Notes under the pieces: generated by a model
Database searches by the model: none
Told to the model about the DNA's origin: nothing
The model's input: the letters and a program-made list of their open reading frames with translations, nothing else
Shown: one piece after another, positions 1 through 6,596 of the stretch
Layout: every line of letters begins with the position of its first letter
Numbering within the stretch: the first letter of the stretch is position 1
Assembly: GCA_018378775.1 (NCBI GenBank)
Contig: JAGZWV010000047.1
Coordinates: forward strand, 1 to 11,564
Reading direction: 5' to 3'
Length of the DNA: 11,564 bases
Source: Collinsella sp.
GTDB taxonomy: Bacteria; Actinomycetota; Coriobacteriia; Coriobacteriales; Coriobacteriaceae
Made by a program: the position numbers and the translations under genes

Positions 1-565
1 GCAGCTCAAAGTGCTCTTGCACAAAGGGAATGCCGCCAAAGAAGTAGCCCAGCAGCGTAAAGACCGTCGACCAGGTAATGCCGCCCAGCACGTTAAAGAC
101 GACAAAGTTGCGCCAGTGCATGCCGCCCATGCCAGCGATAAAGGGCACAAAGGTGCGGATAAACGGGAAGAAGCGACCCAGGAAGATGGCCAGGTGACCC
201 CACTTGTCCAAGAAGTCCTCGGACTTTTTGATGCGCTCGGGCGTCATGGCCTTGACCTTGCCCGAAGCGATGATCTTGCGGCCAAAGAAGTGACCGATCA
301 TAAAGTTGCACTGATCGCCCAAAATGGCAGCGGCCCATGCGGTGGCCAGAAGCGCCACGATGTTAAAGCCGCCGTTGTGGGCAAAGAAACCCGAGGCGAA
401 CAGCAGCGAATCACCGGGAAGGAACGGGAAGAACACCACGCCCGTCTCGATAAAGATGATCAGGAACACGCAGCCGTAGGCCATAAGCGGGCCGGCGGCG
501 ATCCAGCTGGCGATCGCGGTGCGCGGGTCCTTAAGCAGCTCGGCAATAAAATTGATGAAACCCAT
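1..565 (-). CDS. DedA family membrane protein (C-terminus beyond the window)
   Basis: DedA/VTT-fold integral membrane protein of the cytoplasmic membrane. The family is tied to proton-dependent transport, membrane homeostasis and, in some members, lipid carrier flipping. The first 188 residues are visible and the frame is still open at base 1; family members are usually about 200-220 aa, so little is missing. Seen directly: hydrophobic re-entrant segment with ETG (40-42) and the signature PFLPGDSLLF (47-56), then GRFFPFIRT (130-138). E40, D52, R131 and R137 line up, offset by one, with E39, D51, R130 and R136, reported as essential in E. coli YqjA, so the protein is probably functional. The ATG at 565 is preceded by GAGAGG at good spacing. 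It is transcribed away from cysE, and a TATACT -10-like box lies about 47 bp upstream of the start. Substrate unknown; the family assignment is secure. Confidence 0.93.
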   Translation of the reverse strand, partial: MGFINFIAELLKDPRTAIASWIAAGPLMAYGCVFLIIFIETGVVFFPFLPGDSLLFASGFFAHNGGFNIVALLATAWAAAILGDQCNFMIGHFFGRKIIASGKVKAMTPERIKKSEDFLDKWGHLAIFLGRFFPFIRTFVPFIAGMGGMHWRNFVVFNVLGGITWSTVFTLLGYFFGGIPFVQEHFEL

Positions 566-611
566 GAAGTAAAACCTCTCAGTTGTGGGCGCGGATACGT
601 CCAAGTTGACC

Positions 612-645
612 AGTATACGGTTGCGGTGCCCCCTCGTGCGCAACC
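612..645 (-). promoter_or_regulatory. Candidate dedA promoter with an inverted repeat over the -35 region
   Basis: On the minus strand TATACT (617-612) is a good -10 and would give a 5' leader of about 40 nt. No clear -35 is seen at 17 bp. In its place is a perfect 7-bp inverted repeat, GGTTGCG (619-625) and CGCAACC (639-645), separated by 13 bp and abutting the -10. The placement would suit an operator or activator site. The promoter role is inference. Confidence 0.35.
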
Positions 646-730
646 CCACAAAAGCATGACTCCATTACCAGCAAGTTTGCATAACTGACACTTGTAGCGC
701 AAAGCCGCCAAGATTGTCCTTTTTAATCCC

Positions 731-747
731 TAGCGAATCGCTATACT
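731..747 (+). promoter_or_regulatory. Candidate cysE -10 box overlapped by a 13-bp palindrome
   Basis: TAGCGA-A-TCGCTA (731-743) is a perfect inverted repeat with a 1-nt centre. It runs into TATACT (742-747), a good -10 hexamer about 42 bp before the cysE start. The -35 is poor: TTGTCC at 714-719 is 22 bp away, too far for a standard promoter. The palindrome placed on the -10 is what a repressor site for a cysteine or sulfur regulator would look like, but the factor cannot be named from sequence. Confidence 0.35.
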
Positions 748-788
748 TTATTGAATCGCATTGCCATGGCGCTAAGGGAGGGCGGCCG

Positions 789-1493
789 GTGAGCTTTATC
801 AATACCATTCGCGAGGACATCAAGACCATCCAGGCGCAGGACCCCGCCGCGCAAAACGGTCTGGTCATCTTTCTTTCCTATCCTGGCCTGCACGCCAAGT
901 GGAACCACGTGCCCGAGCACTGGCTGTGGGAGCACGGTCATCGCTCGCTCGCCCGCGTGCTCTCGCAAATCACCCGCCACATCACCGGCGTCGAGATTCA
1001 CCCTGCCGCGCAGATTGGCAAGCACTTCTTTATCGACCACGCCATGGGCGTCGTCATCGGCGAGACCACCATTGTGGGCGACAACTGTGTGCTCTACCAG
1101 GGCGTCACGCTCGGCGGCACCGGCAACGAGACCGGCAAGCGTCACCCCACCCTGGGCAACAATGTCACGGTGGGCACGGGCGCCAAGGTGCTCGGCAACA
1201 TCCGCATCGGCAACAACGTCAAGATCGGCGGCAACTCGGTCGTCGTTAAGGACGTCCCCGACAACTGCACCGTCGTGGGCGTGCCGGGACGCATCATCAA
1301 GCGCAACGGCTGCCGTGTGTTCGAGGAGAGTTTCGACGCCAAGCAGCATCGCGAGTACATGCCCGATGACGCCGCCGAGCAGTCCGCCCTCAACCGCCAG
1401 GGCATCACCGAGAATGCCCGCCGCGTCAAGGAACTCGAGCGAGAGGTGGCCGAGCTCAAGGCCCTCGTCGCCAAGCTCGTGGACGAACGCTAG
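789..1493 (+). CDS. cysE: Serine O-acetyltransferase (CysE)
   Basis: Transfers acetyl from acetyl-CoA to L-serine, giving O-acetylserine, the cytoplasmic precursor of cysteine. The GTG at 789 is chosen because AAGGGAGGG (774-782) sits 6 nt before it; the frame is open back to a TTG at 714 that has no ribosome site. The protein is 234 aa, a short form without the long N-terminal helical domain of E. coli CysE. Landmarks: VEIHP (68-72), FIDHAMGVVIGET (81-93) with catalytic H84, VTLGGTG (106-112), KRHP (117-120), then left-handed beta-helix hexapeptide repeats ending in VVGVPGRII (162-170). The acidic partner of the catalytic His is E69, as in some Gram-positive enzymes, where E. coli has Asp. 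The tail 206-234 is a charged coiled coil ending in Arg rather than the C-terminal Ile that docks into CysK in enterobacteria, so cysteine-synthase complex formation is doubtful. Followed by a strong terminator. Confidence 0.95.
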   Translation: MSFINTIREDIKTIQAQDPAAQNGLVIFLSYPGLHAKWNHVPEHWLWEHGHRSLARVLSQITRHITGVEIHPAAQIGKHFFIDHAMGVVIGETTIVGDNCVLYQGVTLGGTGNETGKRHPTLGNNVTVGTGAKVLGNIRIGNNVKIGGNSVVVKDVPDNCTVVGVPGRIIKRNGCRVFEESFDAKQHREYMPDDAAEQSALNRQGITENARRVKELEREVAELKALVAKLVDER

Positions 1494-1530
1494 GAACGCA
1501 AGCGGCACAAAACGACATCGGCATCAACGC

Positions 1531-1570
1531 AAAGGCGCGCCAGGGAATTCATCCCCGGCGCGCCTTATTT
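1531..1570. terminator. Bidirectional terminator between cysE and the ABC operon
   Basis: AAGGCGCGCC (1532-1541) pairs perfectly with GGCGCGCCTT (1557-1566). After one mismatch the stem continues with GGG/CCC around a 7-nt loop. The plus strand ends in TTATTT and the minus strand in CCTTTG, so it can serve both convergent units: cysE (stop at 1493) and the ABC genes (stop at 1604). Confidence 0.85.
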
Positions 1571-1574
1571 GTGA

Positions 1575-1603
1575 TGTGGCAAAGAGACTGTCCCTTTGTC
1601 ACA
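1575..1603 (-). repeat. Post-stop stem-loop element, copy 1 (GGGACAG type)
   Basis: Inverted repeat of 14-nt arms (12 of 14 paired) around one base, starting directly after the TAA of the second ABC gene. On the minus strand it begins TGTGACAAAGGGACAG and ends CTCTTTGCCACA. No U-tract follows, so it is not a normal intrinsic terminator; the real terminator lies just beyond. It shares layout and the GGGAC(A/G)G core with elements at 7300-7336 and 11419-11455. Confidence 0.6.
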
Positions 1604-3604
1604 TTATGCGAACTGGCTCAGATAGAGGTCGGCGTAGGCACCCTCGGCAGCCAGCAGCTCCTTATGCGTGCCCTGCTCGATAATGTTGCCGTGATCCATG
1701 ACCAAGATCAGGTCGGCGTCCACGATCGTCGACAGGCGGTGCGCGATCACAAAGCTCGTGCGCCCGCGCATGAGCGCGTCCATGGCACGACCGATGGCAA
1801 GCTCGGTACGCGTATCCACGCTTGAGGTCGCCTCGTCCAGGATGAGAATCGCCGGGTTATTGAGCAGCACGCGTGCGATGGTCAGCAGCTGACGCTGGCC
1901 CTGGCTGATGCTTTCGGCATCGTTGGCCACGCGCGTGTCATAGCCCTGCGGCATGGTGCGCACAAAGAAGTCGACCTGCGCGGCGCGCGCAGCCGCCACG
2001 ATCTCCTCACGCGTCGCCTCGGGACAGCCGTAGGCGATGTTTTCGGCAATCGTGCCATCGAACAGCCAGGCGTCCTGCAGCACCATGCCAAACTGCTGCC
2101 GTAGCTCGCCGCGGTCCATGCGGCTCGTATCCACGCCGTCGAGCGTAATACGCCCGCCGTCAATCTCGTAGAAGCGCATGAGCAGGTTGATGAGCGTCGT
2201 CTTGCCCGCGCCCGTGGTTCCCACCACGGCAATCTTCTGGCCCGGCTCGGCGGTAAACGACACGTCGTGCATAAGCGGCTTGTCGGGCGAATAACCAAAG
2301 CGCACGTGCTCAAAGGAGACGCGACCCTCAACGCGACCCGGCAGCTTGGCGGCCTCGTCCGGCAGCGGATCGGCCTCCATCTCGGGCTCATCGAGCAGGT
2401 CGAACACGCGCTCCGCACTCGCCAACGCGCTCTGCAGCGAGTTGAAGGTAAACGACAGCTGCGTCATGGGTTCGGACGCCTCGTAGATAAACTGGAAGAA
2501 CGCCTGGAACACGCCGACGGTCATGTGACCGGCAACCAGCATGCTGCAGCCCACCAGCGCGATCACGATCTGCGCCAAACGGCCGATAAAGCGCACCGCA
2601 GGGCCGACGGCATTGATCATAAAGTCGGCCTTGGCACTCACGCGTGCCAGCTCGCCCGAGGCCTGGTGCACCTCGGCAGAACTTTGGCGTTCGCGGTTAA
2701 ACGCGCGGATCACCAGACGGCCCGAATAGCCTTCCTCGACCGCACTCGTAATCTTGGACACCCACTCCTGGCGCTCGCCCGTCACATCGTGTGTGCGGCG
2801 CGAGACGACCTTCGTCACCAGCAGCGACAGTGCCGTAAAGAACAGAAAGACGAGCGTAAGCTGCACGCTGAACACGAACATCACGCTCACAGCACCAACA
2901 ACCGTGCCGATCGACACGAGCAGCTGCAGCAATCCGCGCTGCATGCTCTCGGACATCTTGTCCAGGTCGTTGGTCGCGCGGCTGACGACCTCGCCGGGAC
3001 GATGCGCGTCAAAATAGGCGAGCGGCAGACGGTTGAGCTTTTGCGCGATGCGGTTGCGCAGGCGCAGATTGAGACGCTCAGCGACGCTCGACATCAAAAA
3101 GCTCTGGAGCGCATAGAACGAGGCAGCGGCAGTCCAGATCATAAAGTAGACGAAAATGGTCTTGCCGCAGTTCTCCCAGGTGATGCTGAAAGTGGTGTCG
3201 TTGGCAAACGCCACCTGAATGTGGCCCCACAGCTCATCGATCACGCGGGCGCTATATGCCGGCGCGGCGGTGTTAAAGATGACATAGAACACAATGCTCG
3301 CGAACACGATATAGAAGCGCCAATGGTCGCCGGCAGCCTCACTCCACAGGCGGCGCACCGTCGCCCAGGTATCCCGAGGCGTCTCGTCCTCGTCTTCGTC
3401 GTCCACGTCGCGCATACGCTCTGCCTCGGCGCGGGCGCGCTCGTCCTCGGCACGTTCGTTTTCCTCGTAGAGCGCTTGGCGGCGAGCCTCGCGCTCCGCC
3501 GCCTTGGCGGCTTCGTCCAGGTCGGGCGCGACGCCCGTCTCCTCGACTGTCTCTACAACCGCAGCGCCATCGACGATGCCCTGCTTCTTGAGCTCCTCGG
3601 TCAT
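1604..3604 (-). CDS. ABC exporter half-transporter, catalytically competent ATPase subunit
   Basis: Type IV ABC exporter subunit of 666 aa: transmembrane domain, then nucleotide-binding domain. The chosen ATG (3604) follows GGAGG inside the end of the upstream gene, whose stop is 1 nt away, so translation is coupled; a GTG at 3613 lies within the ribosome site and is rejected. Residues 1 to about 80 are an unusual, very charged extension rich in Glu, Asp, Arg and Ala that looks helical or coiled-coil. The six-helix membrane domain covers about 90-385. The ATPase domain has Walker A GTTGAGKTT (462-470), Q-loop Q510, Walker B ILILDE with catalytic E591 and switch H622. Its signature motif is ISQGQ (566-570) instead of LSGGQ. 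Paired with the upstream subunit this gives one normal and one degenerate ATP site, as in TM287/288, BmrCD and LmrCD. Substrate is not readable; multidrug or lipid export is the usual role. Confidence 0.93.
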   Translation of the reverse strand: MTEELKKQGIVDGAAVVETVEETGVAPDLDEAAKAAEREARRQALYEENERAEDERARAEAERMRDVDDEDEDETPRDTWATVRRLWSEAAGDHWRFYIVFASIVFYVIFNTAAPAYSARVIDELWGHIQVAFANDTTFSITWENCGKTIFVYFMIWTAAASFYALQSFLMSSVAERLNLRLRNRIAQKLNRLPLAYFDAHRPGEVVSRATNDLDKMSESMQRGLLQLLVSIGTVVGAVSVMFVFSVQLTLVFLFFTALSLLVTKVVSRRTHDVTGERQEWVSKITSAVEEGYSGRLVIRAFNRERQSSAEVHQASGELARVSAKADFMINAVGPAVRFIGRLAQIVIALVGCSMLVAGHMTVGVFQAFFQFIYEASEPMTQLSFTFNSLQSALASAERVFDLLDEPEMEADPLPDEAAKLPGRVEGRVSFEHVRFGYSPDKPLMHDVSFTAEPGQKIAVVGTTGAGKTTLINLLMRFYEIDGGRITLDGVDTSRMDRGELRQQFGMVLQDAWLFDGTIAENIAYGCPEATREEIVAAARAAQVDFFVRTMPQGYDTRVANDAESISQGQRQLLTIARVLLNNPAILILDEATSSVDTRTELAIGRAMDALMRGRTSFVIAHRLSTIVDADLILVMDHGNIIEQGTHKELLAAEGAYADLYLSQFA

Positions 3605-3605
3605 G

Positions 3606-5342
3606 CTACTCACCTCCCTTCATCTGCGATTCCGCGATTGCGCGGTACACCTCGCAGGTTTCCATGAGCTCGTCGTGCGTGCCTAGGCCCACGATCTCGC
3701 CGTCTTTGAGCACCACGATCTGATCGGCATGCAAAATAGTCGAGATGCGCTGGGCGATGATGAGCACCGCGGCATCGCACGTCTCGTCCTGCAGCGCATG
3801 GCGCAGTGCCGCATCGGTCTTAAAGTCCAGGGCCGAAAAACTGTCGTCGAAGATATATAGATCGGCATGCTTCATGAGTGCGCGGGCAATCGCCAGGCGC
3901 TGGCGCTGACCACCCGAGAAGTTCGTGCCGCCCTGGGCCACCGGCGTATCGAGCCCCTGGGGCTGGTCGAGCACAAAGGTGCTCTGGGCAACCTCCAGCG
4001 CATGGAGCATGTCAGCCTCAGTCGCGTCTTCGTTGCCAAAGCGCAGGTTGCTCGCCACCGTACCCGAGAACAGCCATGCCTTCTGCGGCACATAGGCGAT
4101 ACGCCCGCGGATGTCGTCTTGCGAAAGGTCGCGCAGATCGATGCCATTCAGGCGAATGGCGCCCTTCGTGGCATCGTGGAAGCGAAGCAAGAGCTTGGCC
4201 ACCGTCGACTTGCCCGAACCCGTCGAGCCTACAATCGCCGTGGTCTGGCTACGGCGACAGGCAAAGCTCAGGTCGCACAGGGTATCCTCGTCGGCATCGT
4301 CAAAACGGAACGACATGTGGTCGAACACGGCCACCGCGTCGGCACCGTCAACAGACTCCGCCGCGCACGTGTCCAGCGTGCGCTTGCCGTCCACGATGCT
4401 CGGCTCAATCTCCAACACCTGCTGCGCACGGTTCAGGCATGCGGCGGCGCGTGGGAGCGTCAGAATCACCATCTGCGCCGTCATCACAAAGAACAGGATC
4501 AGGATCGCGTACTCCAGCACGGCCGAGATGCTACCGATTTGCATGGCGTGGACGCCCACGCGGTTGCCGCCCACCCACAGCACCGCCACCTCGGCGATAT
4601 TCATCAAAAAGAAGCTGGAGCTGTCGAGACCCACAAACAGGTGGTTGACCTTGATGGCATTGGCCGCGTAATCGCTAAACACCTCGTCCAGGCGCTGCTC
4701 CTCGTGGCGCTCCTTGTTAAATGCGCGGATGACGCGCACGCCCACGATGTTCTCGCGCAGCACCACGTTCATGCGGTCGATAAAGCTCTGCAGGCGCATA
4801 AAGATCGGCGCGGCGTTGGCAACGGTAAAGACCGCCGCCACCAGCACGATCGCAACCACCACGCCCAGCAGCGTACCCATGGCGGGATCGATGAACCAAG
4901 CAAAAATGATGCCTGCCACGGCCAAGAACGGCACCGGCAGCACCAGCTGAATCGTCTGAAGGACAGCTTGCTGAATCACGTTGATGTCGTTGAGCGAGCG
5001 CGTGATCATCGAACCCGTGCCAAAGCGCTCAAAGTCGCTGGCGGACAGCTCGAGCGACTTGTCGTACACGGCATTGCGGATATCGCAGGCCACGTTGGCG
5101 GCCAGGCGCGCCGAAAGATAGCAGCCCAGCACCGTGCCGCCGCTGGCCATGCCGGTCGCGATAAGCATGTACAGGCCGTTGCGTAATATATAGTCGACAT
5201 CACCCGTGGTAATACCGGTGTTGACCATGTTCGCCAGCATCGTGGGAACCAACAGCGTACCGACGTTATCTATCAGCACCGCAAACAGCGTCACCGCAAT
5301 CAGACCGCGGTACGGCCTCATAAACCTCATTAAGAGTCGCAT
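3606..5342 (-). CDS. ABC exporter half-transporter with degenerate ATPase residues
   Basis: A 578-aa half-transporter: six membrane helices in about 15-300, ATPase domain in about 335-570. Walker A is GSTGSGKST (372-380), Q-loop Q420 and signature FSGGQ (475-479) are intact. Walker B, LYIFDD (495-500), has Asp500 where the catalytic Glu belongs, and the switch His is Gln (Q531 in AQRIST). These are the hallmark changes of the degenerate-site subunit of heterodimeric exporters. Its good signature motif would complete the live site of the downstream subunit, whose SQGQ signature completes the dead one. ATG at 5342 is preceded by GAGGGGG and overlaps the MarR gene by 13 bp; further in-frame ATGs at residues 5 and 8 are possible. 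Operon position behind a MarR gene suggests induction by a transported toxic compound (inference). Confidence 0.93.
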   Translation of the reverse strand: MRLLMRFMRPYRGLIAVTLFAVLIDNVGTLLVPTMLANMVNTGITTGDVDYILRNGLYMLIATGMASGGTVLGCYLSARLAANVACDIRNAVYDKSLELSASDFERFGTGSMITRSLNDINVIQQAVLQTIQLVLPVPFLAVAGIIFAWFIDPAMGTLLGVVVAIVLVAAVFTVANAAPIFMRLQSFIDRMNVVLRENIVGVRVIRAFNKERHEEQRLDEVFSDYAANAIKVNHLFVGLDSSSFFLMNIAEVAVLWVGGNRVGVHAMQIGSISAVLEYAILILFFVMTAQMVILTLPRAAACLNRAQQVLEIEPSIVDGKRTLDTCAAESVDGADAVAVFDHMSFRFDDADEDTLCDLSFACRRSQTTAIVGSTGSGKSTVAKLLLRFHDATKGAIRLNGIDLRDLSQDDIRGRIAYVPQKAWLFSGTVASNLRFGNEDATEADMLHALEVAQSTFVLDQPQGLDTPVAQGGTNFSGGQRQRLAIARALMKHADLYIFDDSFSALDFKTDAALRHALQDETCDAAVLIIAQRISTILHADQIVVLKDGEIVGLGTHDELMETCEVYRAIAESQMKGGE

Positions 5343-5830
5343 GCGTCCCCCTCGCCCTTATCGTCAGTCTCGTTCTCGGCGGCCACTTGCCGTTTAAATG
5401 CCTCGCACTCTTCGTTAAGAACATGGGAGAACTTACCGACCAAGCGCATGATCTCGCACTGTTCCCACGGCTCGAGCGCCTCGAATGCCTGTTGCTCGGC
5501 TTTTTGCGCCGGCAACGCGTAGCGCTTGGCAAACCGCACGCCTTCTTCGGTCAGTCGTACAACCTTGTTTTTACGACTGCCCTCGGCAAACTCCAACGTC
5601 GCAAGCCCTCGCGCCCTAAGCGTTTTAATCGCCGAATTGATGGTCTGTTTGCTGTAGAACCATTCACTCGTCAGCCGACTCACGGCAACGCTTCCGCCCG
5701 CTGCACTCGTGTCGACGAGCATCCAGTAGGCGCAGTCCGAAAGGCCGCAGGCGCGCGAGAACTCCGAATAGATATGGTCGAGTCCATTGAGCAACCGATC
5801 GAAGTCGACCAGCGTAACCGCACTATTCAT
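5330..5830 (-). CDS. MarR-family transcriptional regulator of the ABC exporter operon
   Basis: A 166-aa winged-helix regulator, probably a dimer. Helical N-terminus, winged helix in about 48-101 with recognition-helix region YSKQTINSAIKTLRARGLA (59-77) and wing SRKNKVVRLTEEG (85-97), then a dimerisation helix from about 112. MarR proteins usually repress neighbouring efflux genes and release DNA on binding a phenolic or drug-like ligand. It is first in the operon; its end overlaps the first ABC gene by 13 bp, so all three proteins should be made together. The start is ATG 5830 with a GGTGGG ribosome site. Two near-identical 14-bp sites in its promoter region are likely its own operators. Ligand unknown. 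Confidence 0.9.
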   Translation of the reverse strand: MNSAVTLVDFDRLLNGLDHIYSEFSRACGLSDCAYWMLVDTSAAGGSVAVSRLTSEWFYSKQTINSAIKTLRARGLATLEFAEGSRKNKVVRLTEEGVRFAKRYALPAQKAEQQAFEALEPWEQCEIMRLVGKFSHVLNEECEAFKRQVAAENETDDKGEGDACDS

Positions 5831-5848
5831 CTATCCCACCATTCAATT

Positions 5849-5862
5849 GTCCGATTTTTGAC
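5849..5862. promoter_or_regulatory. Putative MarR operator, site 1 (downstream)
   Basis: GTCCGATTTTTGAC, between the -10 and the MarR start codon. It matches site 2 at 13 of 14 positions, in the same orientation, 35 bp away. The ends GTC and GAC are inverted. The surrounding AATTGTC and GACCAATT extend the symmetry apart from one extra base. Confidence 0.55.
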
Positions 5863-5877
5863 CAATTATGTGTCTCT

Positions 5878-5906
5878 AGATTAGTCCGAGTTTTGACTAT
5901 CGTCAA
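5878..5906 (-). promoter_or_regulatory. Promoter of the marR-ABC operon containing operator site 2
   Basis: On the minus strand: -35 TTGACG (5906-5901, 5 of 6 consensus), a 17-bp spacer, and -10 TAATCT (5883-5878, weak). The spacer holds GTCCGAGTTTTGAC (5884-5897), which with its flanks forms TAGTC-8 nt-GACTA. A regulator bound here would block RNA polymerase. Autoregulation by the MarR protein is inference from position. Confidence 0.5.
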
Positions 5907-5947
5907 CAGGCTCTCCGCAAATGCGTGCATTTTTATGGCCTATCGGC

Positions 5948-5985
5948 AGAAAAAGACCGCCGGCGCGGGGGCGGCGCCAGCGGTC
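5948..5985 (-). terminator. Intrinsic terminator of the 96-aa gene
   Basis: GACCGCCGGCGC (5955-5966) pairs with GCGCCAGCGGTC (5974-5985), 11 of 12, around a 7-nt loop. Read on the minus strand the stem is followed by TTTTTC. It lies 26 nt after the stop codon of the 96-aa gene and insulates the MarR operon. Confidence 0.85.
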
Positions 5986-6011
5986 ACGTGAAAATCGGGT
6001 TTTATTGCCTG

Positions 6012-6302
6012 TTAAGCGGCGACGGCCTCATAGACCGTAGCGCCCGAGAAGCTGTCATGCAGGCTCTTGCCGGCAATCCACGGCAGCTCGACGACCTCGC
6101 AGACCGTGTTGACCAACTCAGAACAGTCAGTAAAGTGGCCCTTGTCGTTGAGGGCCTCGCAATCCTGAACACGCCAATAGCCATCGGTGTGCGTGATGTA
6201 GTACTCGTGATCGTTGATCGACACGAAAGCGCGCGTCTTGGAACGCAGCAGCTTCAGAAATCCTTCGAAATCGGTCTCGACGACATCTCCAGCCTGGAAC
6301 AT
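6012..6302 (-). CDS. Small conserved-looking hypothetical protein (96 aa)
   Basis: Not recognised. ATG 6302 is chosen because AGGAGG lies 7 nt upstream, an optimal site; an in-frame ATG 36 nt upstream has no such site. The protein is soluble and compact, without signal peptide or membrane helix: begins MFQAGDVVETDFEGF, contains aromatic-rich DHEYYITHTDGYWRVQD (31-47), and three Cys (48, 60, 68) without the spacing of a zinc site. It is acidic overall and ends EAVAA. It stands alone with its own promoter-like sequence and strong terminator, between the MarR operon and a divergent nitroreductase gene, so it is a genuine single-gene unit. The mixed strand-like pattern could fit a small beta-rich fold, but no function is proposed. 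Confidence 0.75.
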   Translation of the reverse strand: MFQAGDVVETDFEGFLKLLRSKTRAFVSINDHEYYITHTDGYWRVQDCEALNDKGHFTDCSELVNTVCEVVELPWIAGKSLHDSFSGATVYEAVAA

Positions 6303-6321
6303 GATGTTACCTCCTGGCCCG

Positions 6322-6366
6322 GCGCCACCACGGCGCATTGATAAACGTTGGTACTCCTTTAGTAAA
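6322..6366 (-). promoter_or_regulatory. Promoter of the 96-aa gene and hairpin in its leader
   Basis: Minus strand: -35 TTTACT (6366-6361) and -10 TATCAA (6343-6338), each 4 of 6, with a 17-bp spacer. The predicted start point near 6331 begins the transcript inside a GC hairpin, GCGCC-ACCAC-GGCGC (6322-6336), just before the ribosome site. A 5' hairpin can stabilise an mRNA or tune translation (inference). Confidence 0.35.
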
Positions 6367-6456
6367 ACCCTTATCAGAGGTTATGCGTTCGTCATTTAGG
6401 CAAGTGGTAAAAAACCGCAGGGTAGACGGGATAAAACGTTTAACCATCCCATTTGT

Positions 6457-6485
6457 TTGTCACATTCTGAAGGTACTTTTATGCA
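6457..6485 (+). promoter_or_regulatory. Weak candidate promoter of the nitroreductase gene
   Basis: TTGTCA (6457-6462, 5 of 6) is followed by a 17-bp spacer and TATGCA (6480-6485, 3 of 6). It would give a leader of roughly 105 nt. Immediately upstream are an 8-bp palindrome AAACGTTT (6434-6441) and flanking GGGAT/ATCCC arms (6428-6432, 6446-6450) that could be an operator. The -10 is poor and no other clear promoter is seen. Confidence 0.25.
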
Positions 6486-6596
6486 AACCTACTTTCCCAA
6501 TTGGAATCTATCCTTTTGGCCGGGCAATTGACCGTCTATCGTTTGAGCCCGACGGGTATGAACGGGGCATCTGCAACGCCACCGCAAGGAGACACC

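Noticed and set aside
11..688. 225-aa plus-strand open frame at the left edge
   Set aside because: Antisense to DedA, whose conserved catalytic residues I could translate end to end.
714..788. Upstream TTG start for cysE
   Set aside because: It would cover the -10 box and palindrome and lacks a ribosome site; GTG 789 has an excellent one.
741..1508. 255-aa open frame opposite cysE
   Set aside because: Antisense to the hexapeptide repeats of CysE; the repeats themselves create an apparently regular Val/Ala/Asp-rich translation.
2267..3667. Long open frame (466 aa) opposite the second ABC gene
   Set aside because: Its translation is rich in His, Arg and Gln with no motif, and it lies antisense to a motif-complete ABC subunit. 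GC-rich codon bias creates such frames.
3867..5186. Long open frame (439 aa) opposite the first ABC gene
   Set aside because: Antisense shadow: low-complexity His/Arg-rich translation and no ribosome site or family resemblance.
5925..6341. 138-aa plus-strand open frame across the terminator and 96-aa gene
   Set aside because: It starts near a strong terminator hairpin, has no ribosome site and is antisense to a better-supported gene.
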